Shown: positions 1 to 12,200 of the stretch, piece after piece
Layout: every line of letters begins with the position of its first letter
How positions within the stretch are numbered: position 1 is the first letter of the stretch
Assembly: GCF_001039355.2 (NCBI RefSeq)
Contig: NW_019776124.1
Coordinates: forward strand, 667,479 to 718,368
DNA from: Lingula anatina
Taxonomy: Eukaryota > Brachiopoda > Lingulata > Lingulida > Lingulidae
Length of the DNA: 50,890 nucleotides
Reading direction: 5' to 3'
Notes under the pieces: model-generated
What the model was told of the DNA's origin: nothing
The model's input: only the letters and a program-made list of their open reading frames with translations
Databases searched by the model: none
Position numbers and translations under genes: made by a program

Positions 1-88
1 AAGATCTTCACCTTACTGGGAAACTGAGAGAAATACTCTTACATTTTCTTTATCTTTGTCTACTGTTGGTTATTTGTTTTGCCAACAG

Positions 89-3000
89 AGACAAAAATTT
101 CTACCGACAGAACCACAACTTACAGAACAGCTTACAGTTGGTTGATATAAGGTTTGCTAAAGTACGTATTTTATGATAACATCCCCAAATCACACTGTAA
201 TATCGAAAACTATGGGAGTATTTTGTAACCAGGTCGAGCAGATTTTAGTATATTTCATGTCTGCGTCATCTGTATCATTTTGTTATTCAGAATTTTTAAA
301 AATACTTTTTGCGGTTAAATGCTACATTTTGCTTATAATAACAGCCATATATCTGGTACAGGTAAACCAGATCTAAATATATAAATTAGGTTTTTTATTT
401 TTAATCAGGTACAGCGGATAGAAACCATCTTCTCCTGGTTAAATGACACGATTTTCCCGGCCGTTTTTCCCACTGAAGATTACAATGGCGACCCGTACAC
501 GGAGGTAGACGATCTAGCCTTCATCCGGGACATGAGGGGGCTGCGTCTGGGACCCTTGCTGCTAAGACAACTAAGGGCGAAAGAAAGTAATAAATTCAAT
601 GGTTAAAATTCAAAGAAAAGGCCTTTAATGAATTGATGTGTGCAATGTATGGGCAAAAATGAAAATTGCGGATCTTACCATGCATATAGTAAACATGTGA
701 TAAACCAAATATTAAACTTCATGAACAGGTTTACATATTCATATAATTATCCATGTTAGCCGACAGTTCAAGAGTTATTGTTGACTATGTTGACTACTGT
801 TTACTTGTTGTACTTTTACGCTCCCCATTTAGATGTGATTCAACTGTTATCATTCTAGAATCCTGCCAGACTGCAGATTTTATGAGCAAGCACTTCAGTG
901 ATTGCATCGCAATGCTGAGCCAAGGAAGAATGGATAAAGGCGCTTATGCTCCAGGTCCGTAGGTTTGAGTACTTATAATATTCCTTTATGTCTTTATCTC
1001 ATGTTGTCCTATATTCAGAATTGTATACATGTACTTGGTAATTAGAGAAATAGTTTCAGTTTTGTTATATGGTTTTGCCTTCAGAGTTATCTCACCTAAC
1101 CAAGTTGTTTTAACGGTATTTCTAGGTTGGGTAGCTTCAGCCATGAGCAACGCTTCACGAGTGACCCAAGCGTTTGTATACTCTGCCCCCTCCAGTCGTA
1201 ACGACTTGACCGTCTACGGTCATCTTGACCACTACGAGGCAGGCGGGTACATGGTGGAGATTAACTCGGCCCAGGACAGCGTTCACACTTTGACCAGTCT
1301 TAAAGACCTTAACTGGATTGATCGTTTGACCAGAGCGGTGATTGTGGAACTTACCGTTAACAACGCCAATGTGAACGTCTTCTCCATGGTTCGAATCATC
1401 GTGGAACTGCCGGCAATGGGAGGGATATTTATCAAGAAAGAGCTGGTCAGTTTCAGACCTTACCCTTACGTTGAACCCTTCGACTTCGTTCTTCTCATCG
1501 TCCAAGTCATCTGGGCACTGTTGGTCATCGCACTGTTGGGGACAGAGGTTGTTAAGATGGTCAAATTAAAGAAGCAGTATTTTCGCCAGAGTTGGCACTA
1601 CATTGTGCTAGGGGATCTCTGCCTGGCGTTCACTAGCATGGTGTGCTTTGTCCTCAGAACTGTGTACATCATACGGGCGGTTGAGGATGTGAAGAATAGC
1701 GGAGGTAAGTCCCGGTATTAATTTAGATAGATAAGATGTATACGTATGATAATTTTGAAAATAATAATGCAGATAGCTCACTGGGTTTTATGGGGGAGGG
1801 TGCCCATATTCAGTGTTCTAGGTAAATCAGATTATGTAAATTGGGACAGACCGAAAACGAACACTTTGAACATGAAGTTTTTGCTCCATAATAAATATAT
1901 AATTCGCTTATGCCTACTGGAGTATGAAACATTAAATTGTACGTAGGCGATTGCCGGGCTTCATATTTTGGTCACATAACCCATTAACGTGATAATCGAC
2001 AGGTAAATATTTTTACGCGGGCTAATCAAGTAAGTAACAAAGCTTTCATAGAAGCATGTCAACTGTATTAATTCTGTCTGACACATGACCTTGATTTTCA
2101 GGTCATTTCGTTGGCTTTGATCGGGTCGCCATCTGGGACAACGCCTACACAGTTACCATCGCCATTGACCTCTTTTTGGCTACTCTACAGTTATTTCGGC
2201 CACTGACCTTTAATAAGCACCTTGCTATTGTCCAGTCGGCTTTGAACCGAGCGTTTATCGCAGTGACCACGTATATGTTCATATTTGGTATTTTACTATT
2301 TTCCTATGCACAGGCTCTGAACTTGGTGTCTGGTCAGGTCATATCTGCGTTTCGGACACTTCCCTTCGCCATGTTGAATCTATTTGGTGTCATGTTGGGG
2401 GTATTGAAATACTCCCATATTATGACAGCAGAAAGCTTTCTTGCTAGGATGTTTTTCACAGCCTTCACCATGACCATGAATTTCATTATCCTGAATATGT
2501 TTATATCTATAATAAATGATGGACTGACGGAGGTGAAGGGGAACGAAGAGCTCCAGGATTACGATGAAGAATTGGCAGAACACGTGTGGACTAAACTGGG
2601 CTCGCTAGTACGGGCCATATTTCGAAGGAAGGACAATTCGGCTCTTTCTGATGAAATTCCAGGTATTTGTACTCCACACTCTTTCTTTCTAAATTCATCT
2701 CTAGTTTTAATCGTTTATGCAATTTTTAACCATCATTTTCACATGTGTTTTCTACAAATGTAAGAATTAACCGTTCACATCATCTGGAGCAAAGGTCTAC
2801 ACTGTACCTATATTCCTGATATGGCATGCTTTCCAAATACAAGTAAGCACACCTGCATTTTTACTTTCGGAAATTTTGGTGTCTTTCAGCGGCTGAAGGA
2901 TCACCAGAGAAGAAAGTAGATGCGACACTTAGTCCCAATCCTCGGGGAGGTGACGCTACGGCGAAAAACGGTGATCCCCGTCCAAAGAAACAAGGACACC

Positions 3001-4094
3001 GACGACATAGCAAGCCCAAATTGACTTCCTCAAGAAAAGATAGAAAACAGAAAAAGCTGAAAATTTGCATTGTTGCTTTCTCGCAAAAGGGACGAAGATC
3101 AAGCAAAATAGCAACGGAAAATAAGTGGAAGAGTACGGTAAGGTATTTTTAATAACAATTTGTCGCCTAGGTGACTTTACTGTGTCATGTAGCAGGTAGC
3201 GTTCATCGTGTGCTTAAAGAATATAATAATAATAATATTCTTTAATTTAACATTATTATCTATTATTATTAAAGAATATGTGGACATAACGTCTCAGAAT
3301 GAGCGACCAATAGGAGCGTCACATCAACATGACACTGGGATGATTTAATTTGATTTTGACAAATTATTGAAAGCCCTTTTATTTAGATACAAGTGAGCAA
3401 ATTTGTAGTCACTGTGCAGAGTATATTGAAGGCACGTTGCGTGTGCACGTGTCGAGTTAAAAAGAGACTAGCAGCATTGTAGTTGTTCTTAATTTTGAAT
3501 TAATTTTCATGTGTCATATACTTAACGTTGTTTTAAAGAACTCTAATTTTGCTTTTTTAGGAAGAAAAGTTGATGCAGATATTCAACACGTACAGCAAAA
3601 ACGAAAGCCTACAAGAAAAATGGAGGCAAATCGTTGACGAAATACGATTTCAAAATCGCTCTATAAAGGGTTACCGAAATCAACTATCGAAATGCCAGAA
3701 GAGCGAAAGTGACCTACAACGAAAAGTGGAACCGGTGTGTGTAAAATGGCAAGAAGAAAACCAGTCCAAGCTTACCGAACGTGAACCACCGAAGAAATTC
3801 GCACAAAACGTTGACTGCAATAGTGTTGAACCAAGTGTCCAAAACGACGCAAACGTCGTTCCTTCTGGCATCACGCCATTGGAGTCGAGTAGAGGCGATT
3901 TAGCTAGAGCTGAAACCCAAGATGAGGTGAAAACGAAGAAAACCAAAAAGAAACTGAAGAAGGCAGTAAAAGAAGCCATGCAGGCCCTCAGTGTATTGGA
4001 ACAGATGGGCAATAAAGGTGACAATGTAGACAATGCAGAAGGTAAAAAGAAAACAGAAAAGAAGCAAAGAGCGAGGTTGAATGACACTGATTGA
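89..4094 (+). CDS. Polycystin-family (PKD1/PKD2-like) channel protein, C-terminal part; 5' end lies outside the window
   Basis: Seven exons with GT/AG borders and compatible phases are visible: 89-161, 409-586, 859-954, 1126-1704, 2102-2662, 2890-3137 and 3561-4094 (TGA), about 756 residues. The first two join to give FAKVQRIETIFSWLNDTIFP, the stretch after TM1 in polycystins. Exons 3-4 encode the extracellular polycystin (TOP) domain, with GGYMVEI, WIDRLTRAV and a conserved NANVNVFS block. The end of exon 4 and exon 5 carry the remaining membrane helices and pore (FRTLPFAMLNLFGVMLGVLKY). The last two exons are Lys/Arg-rich with a probable coiled coil (KKTKKKLKKAVKEAMQALSV). TM1 and any N-terminal REJ/GAIN/PLAT domains would be upstream. 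Family knowledge: these are cation channel subunits of cilia and plasma membrane. The pore position that is LGD in PKD2 reads LGV here, which fits a PKD1-like partner subunit better than a PKD2 homomer. An AATAAA follows at about 4147. The family call is firm; the subfamily is inferred. Confidence 0.9.
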
Positions 4095-4146
4095 GGCAAC
4101 TTTAATAATATGTAAATGTACATTTTTAATAATATGTGCATGGGAT

Positions 4147-4152
4147 AATAAA
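4147..4152 (+). terminator. Polyadenylation signal AATAAA of the polycystin gene
   Basis: A canonical AATAAA lies about 55 bases after the polycystin stop codon on the same strand. It is the first such hexamer downstream and is placed as expected for a short 3' UTR. No cleavage site can be proven. Confidence 0.5.
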
Positions 4153-4776
4153 GGAAAATTCGGCTATTCCAATGGATTCCCAATACCACCAGCCGGTACA
4201 CAATTATGTGTTAAATACAACAGTGAGGACACGCAGTGAGCTAATCACGAAGTCACCCTTGAAAACAGCCAGATGAGTACAACACTCAACAGACTAACGA
4301 CATTTCAGTTTGTTTTGTTTAATCATGTCACAGCCAGAACTTACAATGTTTTTTTTATTAAAAACAGGCATTTTCAGTCTTCTTCAGGATGTCTCAAGTG
4401 CTGATCAGTTTTGCACATGAGTTTTCTTGTAACTGACAAAAATGGTGAAAAGCCAATTTGCTATGAGGAAGAATGTTTTAAGTGTTATTAATTTAAATTT
4501 CATAAAATATGGAATGACACACAAAAATCATAACATTAACTTAAAACATGGGCGTATCTTGTTTTTAATTTTTAGTACAAATTGTGTTAAATACGTTAAG
4601 TCCGTATTGTTCAGCCTCGTTCCTGTGTAAGAAATAATCACATTGTACACGTGCCTCAGTGTAATGTTTATAGCGGCCACATTCTCAATTTCTGTTACCG
4701 CAATTTTACTTATATTAATAATTACTTATTAAGTGTACGTCGACTGTGAATAAGGTTGCGATTAGTAGACCCTGCG

Positions 4777-4855
4777 ATGGAAGTTGCTCATTTGCAAAAA
4801 GTAGGAAGACGAACATTGAATCAACGAGTTAAAGACCTGCTCGGCTGCGCTACAG
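4777..4855 (+). other. Possible orphan first exon
   Basis: An ATG opens 26 codons (beginning MEVAHLQKVGRRTLNQRVKD) that end at a good donor, ACAG|GTGAGA. No acceptor with a continuing frame was found before the next gene. The peptide was not recognised. It could be a 5' exon of a gene with a long intron, a remnant, or chance. Confidence 0.2.
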
Positions 4856-5703
4856 GTGAGACATATATGCACGTGATCTTGTCTCATTGTTCAATTGTTT
4901 TCTCAATCACTGTTTTTCCCTAGATTTCTCGCGTCATTGGCTTTTTTTTTTTTTTTTTTTTGACACTGCAAGTCGTCGTATATCGTCCACATTGCATGCA
5001 TTTGCAAAGTTTTCCAGCGTCTCATTTTGTTAAAACTGCAAAATAAATTCCCACAAATAATTTTCTTTTTTTCTTTATGTAATATGTTATTTCATTTGTA
5101 AATCACTGTAATAAACGGAAATTATAAAAACGATGGAGTAGCAATTGTCGAAAAAATTTTCTAGATATTTGAGAAATGTTATTCATTCACTTATGTCGAC
5201 AAGTAACGCAGCATTGCAAACTTTTTATGCAGTCTCTTCACATCAGAGATTGGTGTAAAAGTTAAACATACAGACGAGCTTTCCTTGACTTAGCTACCGT
5301 GAAAAATGACGTTTCTTCAGAAAATAAAAGCAACTGTAAAATTTCTGGCAACACTGGGATATTTCATTTTGGGTTATATACGTCCTGTCCTGCAATACGA
5401 GTTGCACATTTTTGCATAAATTCACTTTTACGGTGTACTTTGAATGTTCAACAAAGAGAAACACTGCTAACGGAAACTTTTCATACGCAAGGACGATTGA
5501 AAATTATTTTATTTCCAAGACCGATGTACATTCCATGTTTGACTGTAAATATCTTTTATAAAAGAATGGAAATGAATGAATAAAACGAAGAACAGCAGAG
5601 TGGTCCTCTTGCTGCTGATCTACACCAAAAAATAAACAAATTAATAAACATAACTAACATAACCAATAAAGGATTCAGATCTCACTATTGATACAGCTAC
5701 AAA

Positions 5704-6115
5704 TCACAGCTCTGGCTTTTGTTTCGATGCTCTTTCTCTTTCAATCTCCTCAGGAATCGTACGCATCCACAGCTTTATCCTCTCTGGTAGAAGATCGTAT
5801 CCCATCTCAGTTTGTTTGCCGATGTTGATGTAGCCCTTCTTGTCCTTGGTGTACTCCTCCCATGTTGCCACGCCCTCTAGCGGCCGTCCTTGATTGGGGT
5901 TTCTGTAATGAATAAAGTTGCTAATTGCAATATTTTCGAACATTACGAAAAGTAATATTTCTATTGATATATGTGTGTCAAATACACCTAAATACACCTA
6001 AATAGATTTTAACCATATTATTTTTAATGAAAAAAATAAGATGCACGCGTTTTCACGCGCATGGTAAAAATCACCTTACTTAGAAATACAATCGGATGTC
6101 AAGAACGTTTGTCTT

Positions 6116-6193
<78 letters not shown>

Positions 6194-7835
6194 AAAAATA
6201 ATTTAAAATAGTTACCCTGTCTTTGCAAAATTTGTCCAATACGTCATCACGACGTCGGCGGCCCTTTGATCTTCCTCCGTCCACGTGAAGGTCGGGTCCG
6301 ACACGAAATAACCTTTGCCAAAGGTGAGTGGGACGTCATCGGCGTGAGAGGAACATGTCGCCCAAGGCGGTAAACTAAGTCCAAACATATAAAAATCCAC
6401 GATGCTGTGTCCACTCAGCACGTGCGTTATGTGATAGGAGTATGTGGAGGCCTGTGAGTTTGTTCCCTTAGCTCGCAGATGGGCGAGGGAAGACTCTGGG
6501 ATATGCTGATTGAACATTATGTCACTGAACATGTCGCGATATGCGAGTGTGTTTTCTATGCGGTCCGCCTTATGAGTGTAGAAATCGTGGATGTACTTCT
6601 TCACCATATCTGGATTTTCGGAATAAAATGTTTTCAGAATTGGAGGAATGAGTTTGGTGTTTAACACATCCTCTGGGATTCCTTCAGTGAAGTTGTAGCC
6701 ATGAAGACCCTGCATTAGAGCTGCCATATAGAGCATCAAATTCCCCTCGTCCGACAACGAACCCACCATCCAGTCAACTTTCCCAAAAGCTTCGTCAATT
6801 TCTGGAACGTTTTTTGCGTTTGAAATTTGAAAAATAGTCCCGCGTTCCATGGGGAACAAAGTCTCCGTCTTCCATCGGTGCAAAACGGACTCCATAATCC
6901 ATATTGCCTTCGGAGTCTCTTCCTTCAGTCATCGCCGAGATATACAGCAGCATATCAGCCGGCGCCAACCGTAAGCAGTCAATCATTTTTCGAGTGTCAC
7001 TCAGATAAAGGTTCTCTGTTGTGTTGCAGCTTAGCTGAAGTGCTATACTTTTAGCGAGATTCAGAGTGTTTTGTCCGAATGAGAATCCATTGCTTAAGGT
7101 GGCGGGACTTTGACTTATCGCTCGTTTAACCAAGTCAAGGTTGTATTTGGTAATCACGTGGTGTTGTACACTCGACCCGCCAGCCGATTCGCCAAATATC
7201 GTGATACTTTCAGGATCGCCACCAAACGCTGAGATGTGCTCTTTTACCCATTTTAAAGCTTCGTGCTGATCCCAGAGTCCGAAATTCCCCGGTGCGCTCT
7301 CGTCAAGCGTTGACATAAACCCAAATATGTAAGTCTGTAGTTAACAGTGACACAAACTACGTTGCCGTGTAGTGCCAGTTCTTGGCACGGGGTCGCCATA
7401 CCCTGCCCTGCGCCATAGCCTCCGCCGTGTATCCAAACCATCACTGCTCTTAGTTCTTTGCTTTCAGTTACAGGGGCATATATATTGAGAGGTAGACAGT
7501 CCTCCGACATGTCCGTATTGGGCAGAATGGTCCCCATGCTAGGGTGAACCAACTGCATGCACGAAGGACCGTACGTACTAAGTGGCGTCTATGGTGCGCG
7601 TCCAAGGCTTCTTGGGGACCGGTTTTTGGAAGCGTAAATGTCCTAGGGGAGGCTCTGCGTAAGGAACGCCCAGATAAACGTCGACCTTTTTTCCATTATA
7701 GTCTTCCGTTTTACCTCGAAGCTTTCCTAGCTTCGTCTCCGCTACCTTGACCCTAGTGTAGGCGGCAAACAGTAAAACAGCCAGCGCCCATAACAAGCAA
7801 GAGACAGGCCTAGGGGAATCCACCGGTGTCGTCAT
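5704..7835 (-). pseudogene. Carboxylesterase/cholinesterase-family (alpha/beta hydrolase) gene with three frame breaks
   Basis: Two exons on the minus strand: 7835-6216 and 5902-5704. The splice junction restores the family signature NFAKTGNPN. The start at 7835 is followed by a hydrophobic signal/anchor ([13 protein letters not shown]) and then [20 protein letters not shown] and [10 protein letters not shown]. Further type-B esterase landmarks are SEDCLPLN, the oxyanion loop HGGGYGAG, the nucleophile elbow GESAGGSS, the acid SDEGN, and SSHADDVPLTFG with the catalytic His. All three triad positions are present. However, the frame must be changed three times inside the large exon: near 7578-7600 (an in-frame TAG plus a 1- or 4-base shift at a GTACGTAC repeat), near 7320 (one T short in a TTT run), and near 6815-6825 (one extra base). 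Total length, about 600 codons, matches the family. Read as written it is a pseudogene. Small consensus errors are the alternative, since no domain is missing. A functional product would be a secreted or membrane ester hydrolase. Confidence 0.8.
6131..6190. repeat. (TA)n microsatellite
   Basis: About 30 perfect TA units follow an A tract. It lies in the single intron of the carboxylesterase-like gene, about 25 bases from the end of its large exon. Confidence 0.98.
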
Positions 7836-8781
7836 TTTGCACAGTACTCGGTTGCTAAATATACAGCGTGCATTGTACATTGTGATAAGGCTAATATATA
7901 GGTCAGAGTATAGCCTCTTATGTTGACACTGGTCGGTCTATATTTTCACAATGCACGTGCTTACGTAATGTACAACGCTTAATTTTTTGTTTGGTTGTCA
8001 CATAGACACATTATATCTATATAAATTGAAACAAGAACGTGCACGTGCAGACTTAGCGGTACTTGCACTGCCTATCAATTAAGTTATTTTTTTTTTATTA
8101 ATTATTAATGTTGGGATAAAGAAGCCACGTACAGGCTTACTGAAAGCAGGACTGGGCGGGATAAGGTGTGGATGTCAACATCTTGAGGAATAATGTCGCA
8201 TGACATATAGGAGTTTGGTTGAATTGGGCTTGTTGATTTAACATTATTACAGGTTTAATTAATTAAGGACATTGTTACCCTTTATTATCGTCCAGATACC
8301 AAAAATGAGTTTTTTTCTTTCTTCTATAAATTACTCAATAATACATCTGTCTTTGTGCTGATTTAAAACAATCAATAAAAAAAACTCGAAAATATAAAAT
8401 ATCGGCTTTTTCGCTGCAAAATATAAGCATCTTTACCTCAAAATCGCAATTATGACGTCACCCTTCAAATGACACGTTTAAATGTAAATTAATTTAGTCA
8501 CTGAACACTGAAGATTTATGTAGCATGTATGTAAGGCAGAAAAAAAGGACTTTTGGGCGAAGGGTGACAATATCCTTTAGCAGTTTGCCAATATTATAGT
8601 CTATGTGAGAAAATGCACAAAAGATCTGCACAAAACTACAGTTAGCTGATAATAATAAATGAGAACGTTATTAATGACGGACCGAGAGATGGACAGGGCG
8701 TGTTTGTGCCGTGACCCATAACTTTAAACGAATCCAATGCCCCCCTCTCCCCCCGGAAAAAATAGAAAAGAAGAAGAAAAT

Positions 8782-8783
<2 letters not shown>

Positions 8784-8819
<36 letters not shown>
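8784..8819. repeat. (AG)n microsatellite
   Basis: A run of about 17 AG dinucleotides. The apparent open frames across it, coding runs of SLSLSL, are artefacts of the repeat. Confidence 0.97.
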
Positions 8820-8822
<3 letters not shown>

Positions 8823-9084
8823 AGATGAAAAGTATACAACGAGCGAAATTGTACCGTATTAATTGGGCCACCTAACTTTCATGTAACTTAATTGGTCCTG
8901 TAGATGCAATCAACCTATAATTAAAAAAAAAAACAATCTATTTGCCGTTAACTGTGTTATTTCTTTCATCTACCATTTATCATTAGTGCCTTGTAAATCT
9001 TTAATACCGTGTTTTCCCTCCCCCCTCCCCCTTCGAAAACTATTGCACTCGCCAGCAGTACTTACTTTTTCACTTTCGAAGAGA

Positions 9085-9113
9085 TGGCGCCAATTGTCTG
9101 CTTTCTGACCAAT
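9085..9113. promoter_or_regulatory. Candidate E2F-like palindrome and CCAAT box upstream of RB1
   Basis: TGGCGCCAA at 9085-9093 is a near-palindrome that resembles paired E2F half-sites (TTGGCGCC), and ACCAATCA follows with CCAAT at 9109-9113. They lie about 160-190 bases before the RB1 start codon. Vertebrate RB1 promoters are known to carry E2F-type elements, so autoregulation by the pocket protein is a plausible inference. No experiment can be read from sequence. Confidence 0.4.
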
Positions 9114-9274
9114 CAGAATCGGCTAATCATTTTGCCCGTAGCTAATCGCGGGAGTTTGTGCTGCGAGAGAAACTTCCTGACCTCAGTTGTTTATTGAAAA
9201 AGATGTCACTTTTCTCGTGATTTTTGAACGAGGAAATTAACAAGCTATCTAGAACTTAAATTTAAAGAAAAATT

Positions 9275-12200
9275 ATGGATGGGATTAAAGCTAAGGACAA
9301 GCACCTGAAAGGAAGAGAGGGCGATTCAGTTGTCGACTCGAAGAGGGCTTTAAACTCGGCATCTCCATCTTCAGAAGGGTCGAGCAGGTTTGTTTTGGTT
9401 CCTTACTTTATCTGTGAATTGTGTTTAATCTTGGTGTTACTAACACTGTGAAGAACTGAGGTCTTAAGAAGTATCAGGTGCTGCGATAAAAAGCAAGTTT
9501 CTTAATGAGCCTCTGACGCTATGTGAAGTTTGTCAGATAAGTATATATTTCCCAAGTCCCACGACAAGACAAGTTGCAGTGTGTAATATATTTAAGATTA
9601 ATTATTTGAGCTGTTCACAAATGAATATTTCAGCTTTTCACATACCCATTTCTGCTATTCCTTAAGAAGAAAGTGCCCATCTTGAAACAGTTTATATTAT
9701 TGAGTTGTTTTGAAGAATTCCTGATAATTCATTGAAGTTTTATTAGCTGTGCACACCCCCTTAATACCGTACAAGAACATGTTTTAGTACAAGTACCGTA
9801 CAAGTACATGTACATGCTTTACATCTTTGGTGGGATCGCGGAGAATGCCATTAAAATCGGTGCTGTTGGGAGATCATACTGTGCACTTTTTTGCCATACT
9901 ATTACTATACAGGGGTGACATGGTGGGTGAGTGGGGGAAAGTTTGTGTCTGTCTCAAGGCTTTTCCCAGCCAACTGTCCAGCCGTCATTTGGGTGGTCAC
10001 TGGCATCACCACACAATCATTATTTTCAAAGACAGCTGGGCAGCTTATGAATTTTCTTGAAAGATCATGGCTGGGACTCCCTGAAATTTTGTAGGAAATT
10101 GCTGGTGATAATTTTGAACGGCCTGTACCCCCAATCCTGAGGAAAGTCCTGGTCTGTCTTCAAATTTCTTTTCTCTTTGTGTTGGTTGGTTATATATCCC
10201 TGTCTAAATTACTGATCACACTTCATTGTTTAAAATAATTGCAGCATGTATGGATTGTGCTTATTTTCAAAAAAAAAAAAAAAAAAAAGAAAAAAAGAAA
10301 TCATCTTTAAGTGCTTTATCTCAATGTATACTTTTCCTTTTCATAGTGTGGTTCCTCTCACAGAAGTTGAAGGCCAGTTTACTAAGTTATGTACTGAACT
10401 CAATGTGCCAGACAACGTGAAGAAGAAAACTTGGAAAGAATGGATAGACATGCTGTCCAGTGACATGGACATAAAGGTGGAGACACTTTTAATATATACA
10501 GTTATAATTGTGATTAATTATGAATATATTTGTTATAGACTTCCCATGAAAATTAATGAAAGTCATATTTTCCATTTTAAAATGTTAAATAGACAATAAA
10601 CTAATTTCATTTCATATTTCTATCCTCATTTCAGTCAGACTACATGCCCTGGTTAGCTTGTCTGCTTTATAGTGCAGCCACTGACTGTAGGGTTCCTTAT
10701 GGCATGACAGACCCACAAGTCCAGGCTTTAGAGAGTCCAGTGTTTACTGTGACTAAGCTGCTACAAAAAACAGACCTTGGGTATGTCATGATTATATTTT
10801 GCTTTGACCTAAGCAAATCCTAGGGACGCACACATTTTGGAGAATTAACCCTTAAAATCTACTCATAGAATTTATATACCACTTTGCTTAAAATATGTAT
10901 AATCAAACAAAAACTGATGCAGGTGATTAAAATCCTCTCATATTTTAGGTACATTTTCTTTTTTTACAGCCTGATCTTTTTAACACTAATTCAAGACAAT
11001 ATGTCTATGGCTAACTTGACCAAGAACATTGATAAATAATGAATCAGTGAATAGAAAAAGAAATGAATGAAAAGTGAAATAAAATAATACATAGATCAAT
11101 AAATAAAAAAATTGTACCACACCCTGGAAATTGTAATTTTTTTTTCCTGTCTGTTTCAGTATTCGCCCATTCTTTGAGAGGCTACGTGCCCTGAAGGAAC
11201 ACGGAAAACTGAGTACCACAGTGAAACAGAACGTTCTGGGGCTGGAGAAGAAATACTGTATAGTGGCTGCTCTTTATGATAAACTGGAAAAGTAAGCAGT
11301 GGTAGCGTGGACAATAAACAAGTGGTATTATCATCCCTGTTTGTCTTTTTGTTTGCCACCAGCCTAACTCAAAAAATCATGGATGGATCCTGATAAACAA
11401 AATTTAGGATAGGTCACAAATGGGGTAGCTTAAAAATGATAAGATTTTGGGGATGATACATTAATTAATAAATTAATGGTTAATTACTGGTTTATTATGT
11501 GTCTTGGGGGAGGTCTATGCTCTCTGAGTGCTTTTGTAGTATTAATTTTTTATTAGTTCTAGTCTGTGGAAAATATTTTTTAACTTGCTCATCCTTCAAT
11601 CCAAAAGGTTGAAGAATCTACCAACCCAAACTAAGTTTAAGTTTGAACAGTGACCAGTAACTGCCCAAACTATAGGATGTTAAATAAAAAAAGTAAAGTT
11701 ACAGTTATAAATACCTACAGTGAATTAAAATTTGTGTGTTCAAATAGACTTATTTTATTTCCAGAATTTTAGCTCAAATCTTCAGGGAGGAGACAGAGAA
11801 TGGCAGTTACAGGTAACACAGCTGGTTCTTGTTATGTTTTTCACTAAAAAGGGCACAATGTTGTTTTTTATACTGGTTATGAATTAATAGATTCGTCTTG
11901 GCTCGGCCATTTGTTCTCGGTGTCGTTTGAGTTGTCAAGAATTTTGTAATCTTTATTCTAGTTGTCTTCCAAATGCTGTGCCAGACTCAGAACTAAGTGA
12001 CCTCCAACAGAAGAAATCACTGATATGGACAGCTTTTGTATTGACCAAAGGTTAGTCGGATGTTATCCATCTGCTCTCTTGCCCCATCTTTGAACCATTT
12101 GCTATTAAAAAAGATATCACAATTAAGTAGCCACTGGAAACCTAAGCTGGACCTTAACTGTTGCCAAATTAATACTGTGAATTTTGGAAAATTGCAAGTA

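Larger units (their letters stand above)
4095..5703. other. Intergenic stretch between polycystin and carboxylesterase; one exon-like fragment
   Basis: There is no recognisable gene. The interval holds AT-rich sequence, a T tract near 4940-4961 and one short stretch that looks like a first exon (4777-4855: ATG, 26 codons, then a GTGAGA donor) but has no partner exon nearby. An open frame at 5299-5583 lacks any recognisable motif, has composition like the surrounding sequence and is treated as chance. Confidence 0.5.
7836..9274. other. Divergent intergenic region between the esterase-like gene and RB1
   Basis: About 1.4 kb separates the two oppositely oriented start codons. No coding exon is seen. 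It contains an (AG)n microsatellite at 8784-8819 and, close to the RB1 start, a CCAAT box and a GGCGCC element. The central part is AT-rich with short homopolymers. It presumably holds the RB1 promoter. Confidence 0.6.

Noticed and set aside
1155-1505. Antisense open frame over the polycystin extracellular domain
   Set aside because: The opposite strand has a continuous match to the polycystin family with consensus splice sites.
3680-4201. 173-codon antisense frame over the polycystin tail
   Set aside because: Its Phe/Ser runs are the complement of Lys-rich codons of the real gene; it has no independent signal.
5299-5583. 94-codon open frame on the + strand
   Set aside because: There is no recognisable motif, no splice context and no composition difference from the surrounding AT-rich sequence. 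It is probably chance.
8642-8871. Ser/Leu-repeat frames near 8750
   Set aside because: They are products of the (AG)n microsatellite.
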